A stretch of 64,000 nucleotides of DNA from a bacterium. GTDB taxonomy: Bacteria; Electryoneota; RPQS01. Where the stretch lies: NCBI GenBank assembly GCA_023382385.1, contig JAHDVH010000003.1, positions 362,929-426,928 of the forward strand. The letters run 5' to 3'. Positions 1 to 8,425 of this stretch are shown in pieces; within the stretch, counting starts at the first letter, position 1, and every line of letters begins with the position of its first letter. The translations under genes were made by a program, and so were the position numbers. Below the pieces are notes generated by a model. The model was not told the origin of the DNA. It searched no databases and was given only the letters and a program-made list of their open reading frames with translations.

Positions 1-2394
1 GATCCGACGCTGACGATGGAGACGCTGACCGGCTCCAAGTCACTCACCGTGACGACTGACAGCCTGAAGCGTTCCGTTCATGCAGGTCTCGATTGCATCG
101 ACTGCCACGGCGATCTGAAGGGTGCGGACTTTCCGCACGAGCGACCACGCCATGTGAACTGCGGCGAGTGTCACGAAGCTGCGATGAAGACGTTCATGGC
201 AGGCTTCTTCAATAAGCTGAATGCCATGGGCTTCCGTGGAGTGCCGGAGTGTTCGGACTGTCACGGCACGCACAACATTACCGACCATGCGGATTCGCGC
301 AAGGTTTGCGGCATCTGCCACCGCGCAGAACTCGCGGCGTTTGACAAGAGTGTGCATGCGCGGACGGGCAAGGCGGCCAAGGCGGAAATGAGCTGCACGT
401 CCTGTCACGATCCGCACTTCAAATCCAAACGCGACAGTATGACGGTGGCGCAGTGGCACGAATACAATATTCGCGGCTGCATGGAGTGCCACAAGAACGA
501 ATCACGTAACTATATTGCCAGTCAGCATTATCAGAAACTGAAAGGCGGAAATCTTGACGCGCCGAACTGCGTAACCTGTCACGGAGAGCATGGAATATTG
601 TCTCCCGAAGATCCGGCTTCGCATACCTCGGTTGAACGTCTTGACGCGCTCTGCGCGACCTGTCACAAGGGCTATGAAGAGTCGCTGCACCGCAAGGACA
701 GCGTGGACGCGCGGTTGATGACCTGCGTGGCCTGCCACACCGGACATCAGACTCAAATGGTGCATGCGGTAGGCGGAATCTTCCGCGAAGAGCTGCCGGC
801 CACCTGCAACCGATGTCACGAGAGTGAGCGCCATGCCAAGGAGTTCCTCGCGCACGGACGGATCATGAGCGCATCGGAAACGGGCGAACTGGCGAATTGC
901 ACACAGTGCCACGTCTACCACTTCAATCGCAAGATAGAGGGACAAAAGCCGATTTCGAACCTTCGCATGCAGTGCGAGAACTGTCATGCCAAGGAATATC
1001 AGGAATACATGCGGTCAGAGCACGGAATAGCCTATGCCAAGGGGCATACGGAGGCTCCGACGTGCGTGACGTGTCACGGAGAGAAGGACATCAAGAAAGT
1101 CAGCGACGACATGCGGCCGCGGCATATCATTGATATGTGCAGCAAGTGTCACGGCAATCGCGAATTCGCGCTGAAATTCCAGCTTAATCCCGAAGTCGTG
1201 CGGTCTTATTCCCGCACATATCACGGACAGGCCTACAACCTCGGATATCAGGGTGACGAATTTGCGACGTGTGTGAACTGTCACGGCAATCACGACATTC
1301 GTTCACAGAATGATCCGGGTTCTTTGGTCAGCCGTGAGAAGATTGTGCAGACGTGCGCACGCTGTCACAAGGACGCGAACGAGAATTTTGTGCAGTTTCT
1401 CTCGCACTACGATCCTCACGGCGGGTCGCTCGGGCCGACTTCACCTCAGAGAAAGGTGAGTCGCGCCGAGAAGTTCATGACGTCGCTGCTGCTGTTCGTG
1501 TTCGGATTCTTCGGGATTCACACGGTGCTTTGGTTGATCAGAGGATTTGCGGAGGGTCGTCCGAAGCGAACGCCGGAAGCGATGCGGAAGTGGGTGCGAA
1601 GATTTTCGCCGTGGCAGCGGACTTTGCACATCTCGCTGGCCACGAGTTTTCTGGTGCAGGCGATGACGGGCTTGCCGCTGAAGTTCTCGCACAGCGTGGC
1701 CGCATACTGGATCACGAGCAATGTGATGGATCTGCGGACGATGGCGCTCACGCATCGCATCGGTGCGGTGATCATGATCGCGACGTTCGTGCTGCACATC
1801 TTGAGTCTATTGACTGCGGCCTTCATTCAGCGCAAGCGCGGAATGTTCTACGGTGAGCATTCGATGACACCGCGCCTGCAGGACGCGAAGGACATGTTCA
1901 ACCACTTCAAGTGGTTCCTCTGGCTCGGTCCGAAGCCGAAATTCGGCAAATTCACCTACTGGGAGAAGTTCGACTACTTCGCAGTATTCTGGGGTGTGAT
2001 CATCATTGGTTCGAGCGGGTTCATTCTGTGGTTCCCGGAGTATTTTACGAAGCTATTGCCGGGCTGGATGATCAATCTGGCGCACATCGTCCACAGCGAG
2101 GAGGCGTTGCTGGCAACGGCGTTTATCTTCACGGTGCACTTCTTCAACGGGCATCTGAGACCTTCCAAGTTCCCGTTTGACGACGTGATTCTGACGGGCC
2201 GCGAGTCCACCGAAGAGATGGAGCGCGAGCGGCCGCGCGAAATGGCAGAACTCGTTGGTGAAGACAAACTTGACAAGCATGTGGTTCCGCCGATGAAGCG
2301 GTGGCACAAGATCCTACTGACTATCTGGGGATGGAGCGCATTTATCACGGGACTTGTGCTGCTCGTGTTTATCCTGTATAGTTTGTTCGGATAG
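1..2394 (+). CDS. 16-haem cytochrome c fused to a b-type cytochrome membrane domain (5' partial)
   Basis: The reading frame is open from the first base, so the true start and signal peptide lie left of the window. About 470 visible residues carry 16 CxxCH haem c motifs. These are followed by a membrane part of about six helices with conserved-looking histidines (for example in TLHISLATS, LTHRIGAV and NLAHIVHSEE), typical of a HydC/FdnI or b561 type dihaem cytochrome b. Such a protein would take electrons from the quinone pool through b haems and pass them to periplasmic c haems. The same fusion layout is known from Geobacter CbcL, which has fewer c haems; relationship to CbcL is inferred from architecture only. 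The gene ends in a strong terminator and converges on the minus-strand cytochrome operon. Confidence 0.9.
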   Translation, partial: DPTLTMETLTGSKSLTVTTDSLKRSVHAGLDCIDCHGDLKGADFPHERPRHVNCGECHEAAMKTFMAGFFNKLNAMGFRGVPECSDCHGTHNITDHADSRKVCGICHRAELAAFDKSVHARTGKAAKAEMSCTSCHDPHFKSKRDSMTVAQWHEYNIRGCMECHKNESRNYIASQHYQKLKGGNLDAPNCVTCHGEHGILSPEDPASHTSVERLDALCATCHKGYEESLHRKDSVDARLMTCVACHTGHQTQMVHAVGGIFREELPATCNRCHESERHAKEFLAHGRIMSASETGELANCTQCHVYHFNRKIEGQKPISNLRMQCENCHAKEYQEYMRSEHGIAYAKGHTEAPTCVTCHGEKDIKKVSDDMRPRHIIDMCSKCHGNREFALKFQLNPEVVRSYSRTYHGQAYNLGYQGDEFATCVNCHGNHDIRSQNDPGSLVSREKIVQTCARCHKDANENFVQFLSHYDPHGGSLGPTSPQRKVSRAEKFMTSLLLFVFGFFGIHTVLWLIRGFAEGRPKRTPEAMRKWVRRFSPWQRTLHISLATSFLVQAMTGLPLKFSHSVAAYWITSNVMDLRTMALTHRIGAVIMIATFVLHILSLLTAAFIQRKRGMFYGEHSMTPRLQDAKDMFNHFKWFLWLGPKPKFGKFTYWEKFDYFAVFWGVIIIGSSGFILWFPEYFTKLLPGWMINLAHIVHSEEALLATAFIFTVHFFNGHLRPSKFPFDDVILTGRESTEEMERERPREMAELVGEDKLDKHVVPPMKRWHKILLTIWGWSAFITGLVLLVFILYSLFG

Positions 2395-2418
2395 TTGGGA
2401 ACGGTTTGTGGAAACTGG

Positions 2419-2449
2419 CGGCGGCCCGGCAACGGGTCGCCGTTTTTTT
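2419..2449 (+). terminator. intrinsic terminator of the 16-haem cytochrome gene
   Basis: A 10-pair stem (CGGCGGCCCG with CGGGTCGCCG, one G-T pair) with a GCAA loop is followed directly by seven T residues, 25 bases after the stop codon. Confidence 0.9.
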
Positions 2450-2748
2450 GTGGGACTGAAGAGAGGGTTCTCTTGCGGCACTCAGGCTGGGGACGGGCAC
2501 TTGTTGTAGAGTCGGGCTTGGGGTGGGAAGCTGCTTAGAAGAGATCCTTTCGGTATGACAGGAAAGGTAAGTGGGAAAGGTAGAGCTTCGTCTGTATTGC
2601 GCTGGCTTGTGTTCGCCCCGCGATCGGAGTTACTTAAGTTGGTTCAAGACGAGAGGTGGTTGCTGAGTCATCAGAGCACAGAAGCGTGGGCGGGCCACAG
2701 TTGGCCAGTCTGCCCGGTTCCTCCGGTTCGGTGCTTTGGTTGGTTAGC
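2450..2748. other. non-coding stretch downstream of a minus-strand promoter element
   Basis: No convincing gene. The minus-strand promoter at 2749-2820 fires into this stretch, so a short untranslated RNA is possible, but I see no clear minus-strand terminator before the end of the cytochrome gene. The plus-strand frame at 2555-2797 has no family resemblance and runs through the promoter repeat. Confidence 0.4.
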
Positions 2749-2820
2749 TGGTGCTAATATAATACAATATTTACGAAAAGTCAAGTGTTTTTCGTAAAAA
2801 TGTTGTAAACATTTGGGCAA
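2749..2820 (-). promoter_or_regulatory. 72-base promoter/operator element, copy 1 (inverted relative to 40269-40340)
   Basis: Reading leftwards from 2820, this element matches the one at 40269-40340 at 66 of 72 positions. It contains a near-ideal sigma70 promoter: TTGACT at 2784-2779, a 17-base spacer, TATATT at 2761-2756. An inverted repeat TACGAAAA/TTTTCGTA with a 9-base centre overlaps the -35 box. In the other copy the arms are TACAAAAA/TTTTTGTA, so both arms changed together and the symmetry was kept, which points to a bound regulator or an RNA/DNA hairpin. No gene lies directly downstream on this strand. Confidence 0.8.
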
Positions 2821-2854
2821 ATTGGAGTTAGGGGGTCGAGGTGGGTAAACAGGG

Positions 2855-2883
2855 GATCCTTCAGCCGCAACGGCTTCAGGATG
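2855..2883. repeat. small REP-like imperfect palindrome
   Basis: ATCCTTCAGCCG and CGGCTTCAGGAT pair around CAA with a two-base mismatch in the stem. Similar fragments (GATCCTTTCGGTATGACAGG near 2542, GGAATCTTTGCAGGATGACA near 2935) lie in the same gap, suggesting decayed copies of a dispersed intergenic palindrome. Confidence 0.35.
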
Positions 2884-3021
2884 ACGACCTGCTACGGTTG
2901 GTGGGTGCACTTTGGGTAGCAACCCGCTTGGACAGGAATCTTTGCAGGATGACACAAAGGAACTAATTGGGTGATTGCCAATGCTGGCCATGAGAGTCGC
3001 AACGGCGAAGAAGAATGCGAA

Positions 3022-3043
3022 CGGCCCCTCTCTCGAGGGGCCG
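3022..3043 (-). terminator. intrinsic terminator of the cytochrome operon
   Basis: On the minus strand CGGCCCCTC and GAGGGGCCG form a 9-pair stem with a GAGA loop, followed by a pyrimidine-rich TTCGCATTCTTCTTCG tract, about 32 bases after the stop of the last operon gene. Confidence 0.75.
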
Positions 3044-3074
3044 CGCAACAGTAAGGCGGATGGCGAATTCGGTC

Positions 3075-4010
3075 TTACTGGAAGAAGATGTTTACGACAC
3101 CATTGACATGCAGCGTATCGCCCGGCAGGAAGATAATCTGATTTGCGTCAAAGTAGTTGGAGTTCGGATCCACGTTGTGATGACACAAATGACACTGCGG
3201 AATTGCGGGATGCGTCGGACTGGCCGGCGGCACCTGATGACAGGAGCGACAGTTGTTAAGAGTCTGCCCCGTGCCCCACGTCACGGGAACCAGAGGATCC
3301 CCGCCGCGGGCGTTGGAATGACAGTAGGTGGCGCAGTTGCTTTGATTCGTATACGTCGCGGGATATCCGTTAGTAGTTGATATCCGCGCATCGTCGAAGC
3401 GCACGTCCGCAGGCAGCGGGCCGATGTGATCCAATCCACGAACGCGATTGTGGCATTCGGTGCAGGAATAGCGCGTGTGCGCATAATGAGCACCGGGGTT
3501 ACGGTCACCGAGCGGATTCTGCGCCGAAGGCGGCATGCCGTGACAGGTGCTGCACGACGCCGGACCTGAGTTCTGCGTGTGGCAGGTGCGGCAGCTTGCC
3601 TCTGTGCGGCCACCTGCGAAATCGACACCGTGACATGCCTGACAGTCTCGGATCGTCTGCCACTCCATTGCGCGAATCTCTGCGGCATGTCCCTGCGCGA
3701 AGTCGCCCTGATGCGGATACGAGTGACATTCGTAGCACCCGGTCTGCTGCGCCGAGATCGGCGACGGATCGGGACGCTCACTGGCCGCAGGATCAAAGGG
3801 CAGGATGTTGTGACAGCCTGCGCAGCTTTGTCCCTGACTGCCCATCGCAGCCTGACCGTGCCATTCGGGGCTATGCACATCCATCCATCCGGTGGGATGC
3901 GTCTTGTAGCTTGACGTCACGCGGTCTTCGCTGCAGGAGAGCACGACAACGGCAATCACCGCAATACTGAGCAGCGCGAAGAGCGCTGACCTTTTGGAAT
4001 TAGTTTGCAT
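3075..4010 (-). CDS. nine-haem cytochrome c lipoprotein
   Basis: This 311-residue protein has an N-terminal signal with a lipobox ending VVLSC at about residue 26, so it is predicted to be lipid-anchored, plausibly at the outer membrane. It has eight CxxCH motifs plus one CATYCH (three residues between the cysteines). Such expanded motifs occur in the Geobacter-type CxxxxCH/CxxCH repeat family. Its start overlaps the end of the upstream 11-haem gene by 11 bases, so the two are translated together. It is the last gene of the cytochrome-barrel operon and, by analogy to porin-cytochrome complexes, could be the surface-exposed partner. That role is inferred. Confidence 0.88.
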   Translation of the reverse strand: MQTNSKRSALFALLSIAVIAVVVLSCSEDRVTSSYKTHPTGWMDVHSPEWHGQAAMGSQGQSCAGCHNILPFDPAASERPDPSPISAQQTGCYECHSYPHQGDFAQGHAAEIRAMEWQTIRDCQACHGVDFAGGRTEASCRTCHTQNSGPASCSTCHGMPPSAQNPLGDRNPGAHYAHTRYSCTECHNRVRGLDHIGPLPADVRFDDARISTTNGYPATYTNQSNCATYCHSNARGGDPLVPVTWGTGQTLNNCRSCHQVPPASPTHPAIPQCHLCHHNVDPNSNYFDANQIIFLPGDTLHVNGVVNIFFQ

Positions 4011-4908
4011 GGCACCTCACGCAGGTTGGTTCGCGACGCGGAGTGTCATGACAGGACATACAGCTTTCGAGATCGAACTCAGCGGCTTCGGCATGCCGTC
4101 CGCCGGTCGCAGTCAGGAAACCCGGGCGGAAGTGGTCGGCGGGCAGAATGTTCATCTGCGCGTGACAGTCCACACAGAAGCTGCGCTGCTCGTGGCACGT
4201 GCCGCACCGGAAGTCGGACAGATGCGCATCGTGGCCGTGACGACTTAAGTAGTTTTTCGGATGCGGGTTGAAGACGGCGTCGCCCTGATGACAGGACTGG
4301 CAATCGAGCTTCGAGCCGCTGATGTGACACATCGAGCAATTTGCGTTGGCAGCGGCAGCTTCAATGCCGTGCCTTTGATCCCACATGACGGCGTGATCGT
4401 CGGGAACGAGTTTCTCGCCGGGCAGGTGACACGTGTTGCATTCCATCGCGACGGCACGCGTGACGTGGCAGTCCATGCACTCGGACATCGTCGGGAAGCG
4501 TCCGCTCTGTTTTGCGGAGATCGGTTCATCGAGATTGTTGTGACAAGCCGTGCATGCGAGCTTGGCATTACTCAGATGACGCTGATGGCCGAAGCCTGGG
4601 CTGTAATCGGAGATCACTTTGAGGATGAATCCATCGTAAGGTTCACCGAGCGCGATGCCCTTACCCGCCAAGTCGTTGTGCTCGTGACAATCGGCACAGG
4701 CCGACCACTTGGGCATCAGATTGTCCGTGCCCGCCCTGCTGGTTTCAACTCCGACGTGACAGGCCGAGCACTCGAGTCCCTGTTCGATGTGCACGGCGTG
4801 GCTGAAGGCAGGCGGTGCCGCGCGTTCAGGCTTGGCCACCGCGAATCTGCCGACGATAAAGACCACGATAACGGCGCAACTCAAGATCAGGAAGATGAAT
4901 CGTTTCAT
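4000..4908 (-). CDS. 11-haem periplasmic cytochrome c
   Basis: Translation is placed at the ATG at 4908, preceded by GGGAGGTG, giving MKRFIFLILS and a clear signal peptide; a start further upstream would lack both. The mature part (302 residues in all) has 11 CxxCH motifs spaced over its whole length and ends in CVRCHAN, so almost nothing follows the last haem. No lipobox is evident, so a soluble periplasmic protein is likely. The ATG overlaps the stop of the beta-barrel gene by four bases (ATGA). In a porin-cytochrome conduit it would be the periplasmic cytochrome next to or inside the barrel. Confidence 0.88.
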   Translation of the reverse strand: MKRFIFLILSCAVIVVFIVGRFAVAKPERAAPPAFSHAVHIEQGLECSACHVGVETSRAGTDNLMPKWSACADCHEHNDLAGKGIALGEPYDGFILKVISDYSPGFGHQRHLSNAKLACTACHNNLDEPISAKQSGRFPTMSECMDCHVTRAVAMECNTCHLPGEKLVPDDHAVMWDQRHGIEAAAANANCSMCHISGSKLDCQSCHQGDAVFNPHPKNYLSRHGHDAHLSDFRCGTCHEQRSFCVDCHAQMNILPADHFRPGFLTATGGRHAEAAEFDLESCMSCHDTPRREPTCVRCHAN

Positions 4909-6149
4909 GACACACCTCCCAGCATGCGGCGGAAGCTTGTCGTCAGATGGAAGAGCGCGCGCCAATCCTCACTGCGCAGCGGATCTTTCAAATGCTCAAT
5001 CCTTGCTCCGATCGACAACATGCGTTGCGGCGACCACGAGAGACCGCCGTAGATGACTTGTGCTTCGGTATTGGGACGAATCTCGCTATTCGAACCGCGA
5101 GAGTAATCGAACCCGGCCATCCCTTCAAACTCCCGGTAGAGATAACGCGCCTGACCGTAGAAGCCGTCCATGTCGCCGTCTCCCGCGGAGAGCCAATGCG
5201 TGTAGCCGACTTCGGCTTCGGGGATGCCGACGCCGCAGCGAGCTTTGTAGAGCATGTCGTCTTCGGAAAACACCAGATAGCCCATACCCGTAGCGTAGAT
5301 GCCCCGGTTCTTACAGAAAGTCCACTGCGCGCCGCCGCGAGCGGAGGTGGTTTTGGATTCTTCCAAGAACATCGCGAAGAAGGAGTCTTCAAAGATACGC
5401 GGGGTTTGCGTTCGGACATCGGCGGACACCAGCAGTTTGGTCATGGCCTGCCAATAGGCCGTCAGCTGCGCGGTTTCGATAGACGACTGCATGAGGTTCA
5501 TGTGCAAGCGGCCACGCAGAGTCACGTCATCGTGAGGTTTGCCCGAAGCGTCGAGACCTGCGCCGCTAAACAGGAGGTCACCGTCTCTGCCGACATAGTA
5601 ATAGGACAGACCGAGACGAGTTCCCTGAATGCGTGTGCGCAGATTGACGCCCGCAGCCATTCCCTGATCGTCATTCTCACCATCAAGCCTCAAGGATGAA
5701 GCGAGTCGATATCCAACATAGACGCGCGCATCGGTCCTGCGGTTGAACGTGAAGCTACTCCAGAGACCTGTGACATTCCCGCGACCGACACCTTCCGTAA
5801 TCCACTGTTGTCCGCCGCGGATTTCCCACGGGGAATCGGAGGGTTTCCAAATCAGCAGTGCCCGACTGACGCGCACGGACGCCGAGCTATCGGCGTAGCC
5901 GTTCTGATACTCCGCATAGCCGCGCAATGTGCTTTCGAATGACCACGCGCCGCCTCCGCCAAAGCGGTGGACATTGAGACTGAGCAGCGGCACAACCTGC
6001 ACACGATCCACGGAGTCGTCACGAACGTACGACCAGAGTCCGAAACGTCCGGAGACGGAGGCCGCTCGCGCGGCCTCCGTACTCACAAACGTCAAGGCAA
6101 GTGAGATCGTCAGGAGGAGAGTGCCCTGCCGAGATATTATGAATCGCAT
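4905..6149 (-). CDS. predicted outer-membrane beta-barrel (porin-like) protein
   Basis: The 414-residue product has a signal peptide ending near ARAAS, then a continuous run of alternating hydrophobic and polar strands rich in aromatic residues at strand ends (GLWSYVRDD, LGLSYYYVGRDG, GQARYLYREFEG). It has no haem motifs and no soluble domain. Length and pattern fit a 16-20 strand porin. It lies between two multihaem cytochrome genes in one operon, the arrangement of porin-cytochrome extracellular electron transfer complexes (Geobacter OmbB, Shewanella MtrB by role). I do not see sequence kinship to those families, so the function is inferred from context. No strong ribosome site precedes the ATG. 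Confidence 0.75.
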   Translation of the reverse strand: MRFIISRQGTLLLTISLALTFVSTEAARAASVSGRFGLWSYVRDDSVDRVQVVPLLSLNVHRFGGGGAWSFESTLRGYAEYQNGYADSSASVRVSRALLIWKPSDSPWEIRGGQQWITEGVGRGNVTGLWSSFTFNRRTDARVYVGYRLASSLRLDGENDDQGMAAGVNLRTRIQGTRLGLSYYYVGRDGDLLFSGAGLDASGKPHDDVTLRGRLHMNLMQSSIETAQLTAYWQAMTKLLVSADVRTQTPRIFEDSFFAMFLEESKTTSARGGAQWTFCKNRGIYATGMGYLVFSEDDMLYKARCGVGIPEAEVGYTHWLSAGDGDMDGFYGQARYLYREFEGMAGFDYSRGSNSEIRPNTEAQVIYGGLSWSPQRMLSIGARIEHLKDPLRSEDWRALFHLTTSFRRMLGGVS

Positions 6150-6196
6150 AATTTTGCGACCGTTCTATTGATGAGCGTCAACAAGTGACGCGAGGT

Positions 6197-7915
6197 TTAC
6201 TCTGTCCAGGCAGCCATCTTGTTTGAATCCGGAGACGTTATGGCGGCACCACTTGCGTGCAGATAGTCAATCGCGTTGATCAGCAGCGAGCGCGCATACG
6301 GGTAGTTGTGGACGCCCATCGAGCCTTCGTTAGTCACGAAGTACCAAGCGTAGCCGGCTTCGCGCTGGACACGTGTGGAATTGCTCGCCAAGAAGTTCGG
6401 GGAGGTGCCGTTGTTCGGAAGCAGATTGAACAGCGAATCTCTCAGAGCGGCAATTTCCGTACGACGGCCGTGATAGTCGAAGTCGGCGGGAGTCGCGTGG
6501 CAGGTATTGCAGGCCTGCAGATTCGGTGCAAAGCTGTGTCCGTGCAACGGACCGCCGGGCTGACCGAACGGAATCACGTAGATGTGGCACTTGACGCACA
6601 TGTCTTCAAGCGTGCTTTCACCAATCACAACATCGGGCTGGTGCGGCGATTCACGATTGTAGGTGTAGCCCGGGATTTCATAGGAGCCGTAGCCAACGAC
6701 CATGTCGGCCTGACAGCTTCCATGCGGGCCGGGGCGCGCGTTTCCGTTGTTGATTTGGCCGAGGACATTGGCTTCAGTGCGGCGCGCGTGGTGGCACTGG
6801 CCGCAGAGCTGGCCTTTGCCGTAGCTGGGAATGCCCATCGCCTCATTGGGAATCTCGAAGCCTTCGGGATGATCCGGTCCGCCGTAGATGATGTCGAACG
6901 GTGCGAGAGCACGCAGATAGCTGGGGTTGTTTTCGGCATCGTGCGAGTGCACATCATGGCAAGTTGCACACGTGACCTGATAGTGTTCTTCCGGCAACTC
7001 ACGCGTTGCCCATTCGGCGTCCCAAAGCTTAATGAAGCCTTCGTTCGTATGGCAGTCCATACATCCGGTGCGCGCGAATTCAGTATTAAACTCTTCGAGG
7101 CCTCCGGCATTCGCAATCGCATGGCCGTGACCGGATTCCATGTATTCTTCGTTCTGGCTGTGGCAACGATTGCAGGCGTCACCCGTCAGAGCCTTGTGGA
7201 TGTCCGGTGCATGTCCTGCGAACTGCGGACCCTGTGGAGAGTGGCAGGCTTCGCATTGCACGTTATGCAGCATCGCAGACGGGAAGTCGTCAAAGCCGCC
7301 GTTGTCAATACCGGGGGTTGCGATGGAGCCGTCGAAGTTCACGATGTCGTCGTAGCCCGTGACGTGGCACTGCACGCAATACGGGTTGTTCGTGACATTG
7401 CTCGTGACCAGCGTTTCCCAAGCATTCGCGTGGTGAGTGGTCGACCAGCCGTCTACGTAAGCGGCGTGGCAGTGGCTGCAGCGATTGGCGTTGTCACCTA
7501 AGAAGCTCGGGAAGACAGCGGGGACGTAGGTGTTTACACCGACAGTAACCGTCGCAGTCGCGCTGCCGTCGTTGTCGGTTACGGTCACTGAGACCTGATA
7601 CAATCCGATTTCCCGAGGCGGAGAGTAATTCGTTACGGCCATCGTCGGAGTTGCGAGTGTGCCGGTCGCGGCACTCCACTGATAGGTCATCGGATCGCCG
7701 TTCGGATCGTAGGCACTGACGAACAGCACGGTGCTTTCGCCGGTACCTACCGAATCGGGTGCAGCGACAATAGCGGTAATAATAGGTGCGGAGTCAGGGT
7801 TAAGACCTGCAGGACCCGCAGGACCCTGGTCTCCTTCGCAGCCCATGAAAGCGACGGTCACAACCATGACACTGACGAGGAGAAATACGGCTGGATGTAA
7901 TTTTTTTCGATACAT
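6197..7915 (-). CDS. nine-haem cytochrome lipoprotein with PKD/Ig-like domain
   Basis: The 572-residue product begins with a lipoprotein signal (AFMGC at about residue 26), a short collagen-like GDQGPAGPAG tract, and a PKD/Ig-like domain at about 40-130 (DPNGDPMTYQWSA, GLYQVSVTVTDNDG). Nine CxxCH motifs follow between about residues 145 and 480. The last 90 residues lack haem motifs. The PKD domain commonly mediates surface or protein contacts, so an exposed, anchored cytochrome is likely. An AAAGGGG ribosome site precedes the ATG. It opens the barrel/cytochrome gene series, 47 bases before the barrel gene. Confidence 0.88.
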   Translation of the reverse strand: MYRKKLHPAVFLLVSVMVVTVAFMGCEGDQGPAGPAGLNPDSAPIITAIVAAPDSVGTGESTVLFVSAYDPNGDPMTYQWSAATGTLATPTMAVTNYSPPREIGLYQVSVTVTDNDGSATATVTVGVNTYVPAVFPSFLGDNANRCSHCHAAYVDGWSTTHHANAWETLVTSNVTNNPYCVQCHVTGYDDIVNFDGSIATPGIDNGGFDDFPSAMLHNVQCEACHSPQGPQFAGHAPDIHKALTGDACNRCHSQNEEYMESGHGHAIANAGGLEEFNTEFARTGCMDCHTNEGFIKLWDAEWATRELPEEHYQVTCATCHDVHSHDAENNPSYLRALAPFDIIYGGPDHPEGFEIPNEAMGIPSYGKGQLCGQCHHARRTEANVLGQINNGNARPGPHGSCQADMVVGYGSYEIPGYTYNRESPHQPDVVIGESTLEDMCVKCHIYVIPFGQPGGPLHGHSFAPNLQACNTCHATPADFDYHGRRTEIAALRDSLFNLLPNNGTSPNFLASNSTRVQREAGYAWYFVTNEGSMGVHNYPYARSLLINAIDYLHASGAAITSPDSNKMAAWTE

Positions 7916-7979
7916 ATGGTACCCCTTTGGGACCTTTTTCCCTGTTTTGGAAAGCTCCTGCTACGGACGGAAAATAATG

Positions 7980-8008
7980 ACCCCCCGCGGAAGTTTTCCA
8001 CAGGGGGT
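7980..8008 (-). promoter_or_regulatory. 29-base hairpin upstream of the nine-haem lipoprotein gene
   Basis: As minus-strand RNA, 13 positions on each side pair around an AAC loop (ACCCCCTGTGGAA with TTCCGCGGGGGGT). Two of the pairs are G-U, so it is complete only on the minus strand. It ends about 65 bases before the start codon and has no T-run. A TTGACA overlaps its upstream edge without a matching -10 box. It could be a leader hairpin that protects or controls the cytochrome message. Confidence 0.5.
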
Positions 8009-8120
8009 GTCAATAATGTTGATAAGTTTTGTCAGATTAAGATGGCAAACGGGAATGCCTGCGTTGGTCAGCAACTGATTGGAAACAATGATGATTCGTT
8101 GATGATGGAGACTCATTGTG

Positions 8121-8136
8121 CGTTCAAATTGCAACG
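8121..8136. promoter_or_regulatory. 16-base near-palindromic box A
   Basis: CGTTCAAATTGCAACG is repeated exactly 60 bases away with two changes (box B, 8181-8196). It reads the same on both strands at 12 of 16 positions. It lies some 200 bases upstream of the nine-haem lipoprotein gene. A regulator site is inferred. Confidence 0.4.
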
Positions 8137-8180
8137 ACTAATGCCTATCCTTAGCCAATGCATTTATTCTACACAACTTT

Positions 8181-8196
8181 CGTTCCAAGTGCAACG
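8181..8196. promoter_or_regulatory. 16-base near-palindromic box B
   Basis: CGTTCCAAGTGCAACG is the second copy of the box at 8121-8136. The 60-base spacing is close to a whole number of helical turns, as expected for two sites bound on one face. Confidence 0.4.
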
Positions 8197-8301
8197 GTGC
8201 AAAGACCTTGGAAGAACCGGATCAGTTCCAGTTCAAAATCTCAAGCCTTTCTTTTTCAGCAATGTAGACCCAAGCAGTCCACTTTGCAATTTGCTTGATA
8301 A

Positions 8302-8375
8302 GGAGGCTCTTTTCAACACTTAGGTGTTGCGATGCCTCCACGCTGACTTTAGTTGCACGAGTCGAGCCGACTCGT
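8302..8375. other. two adjacent stem-loop structures in the 510-base gap
   Basis: GGAGGC (8302-8307) pairs with GCCTCC (8334-8339) around an inner stem CAACAC/GTGTTG with a TTAG loop. A second perfect hairpin, ACGAGTCG-AGC-CGACTCGT, follows at 8357-8375. Neither is followed by a T-run on either strand, so these are not ordinary terminators. The rest of 7916-8425 holds no gene that I can support. Confidence 0.4.
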
Positions 8376-8425
8376 AACCCTATGGTTTTCAGTAATTAAG
8401 CTTTTAATATTGCGCAATTAGCTTT

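Noticed and set aside
2555..3048. Two opposite-strand frames (2555-2797 plus, 2671-3048 minus) as genes
   Set aside because: Both run through the promoter repeat and REP-like palindromes, have no ribosome site and show no family resemblance.
7916..8323. A 135-residue plus-strand frame as a gene
   Set aside because: It starts inside the 5' region of the divergent cytochrome gene, has random-looking composition and covers the palindromic boxes.
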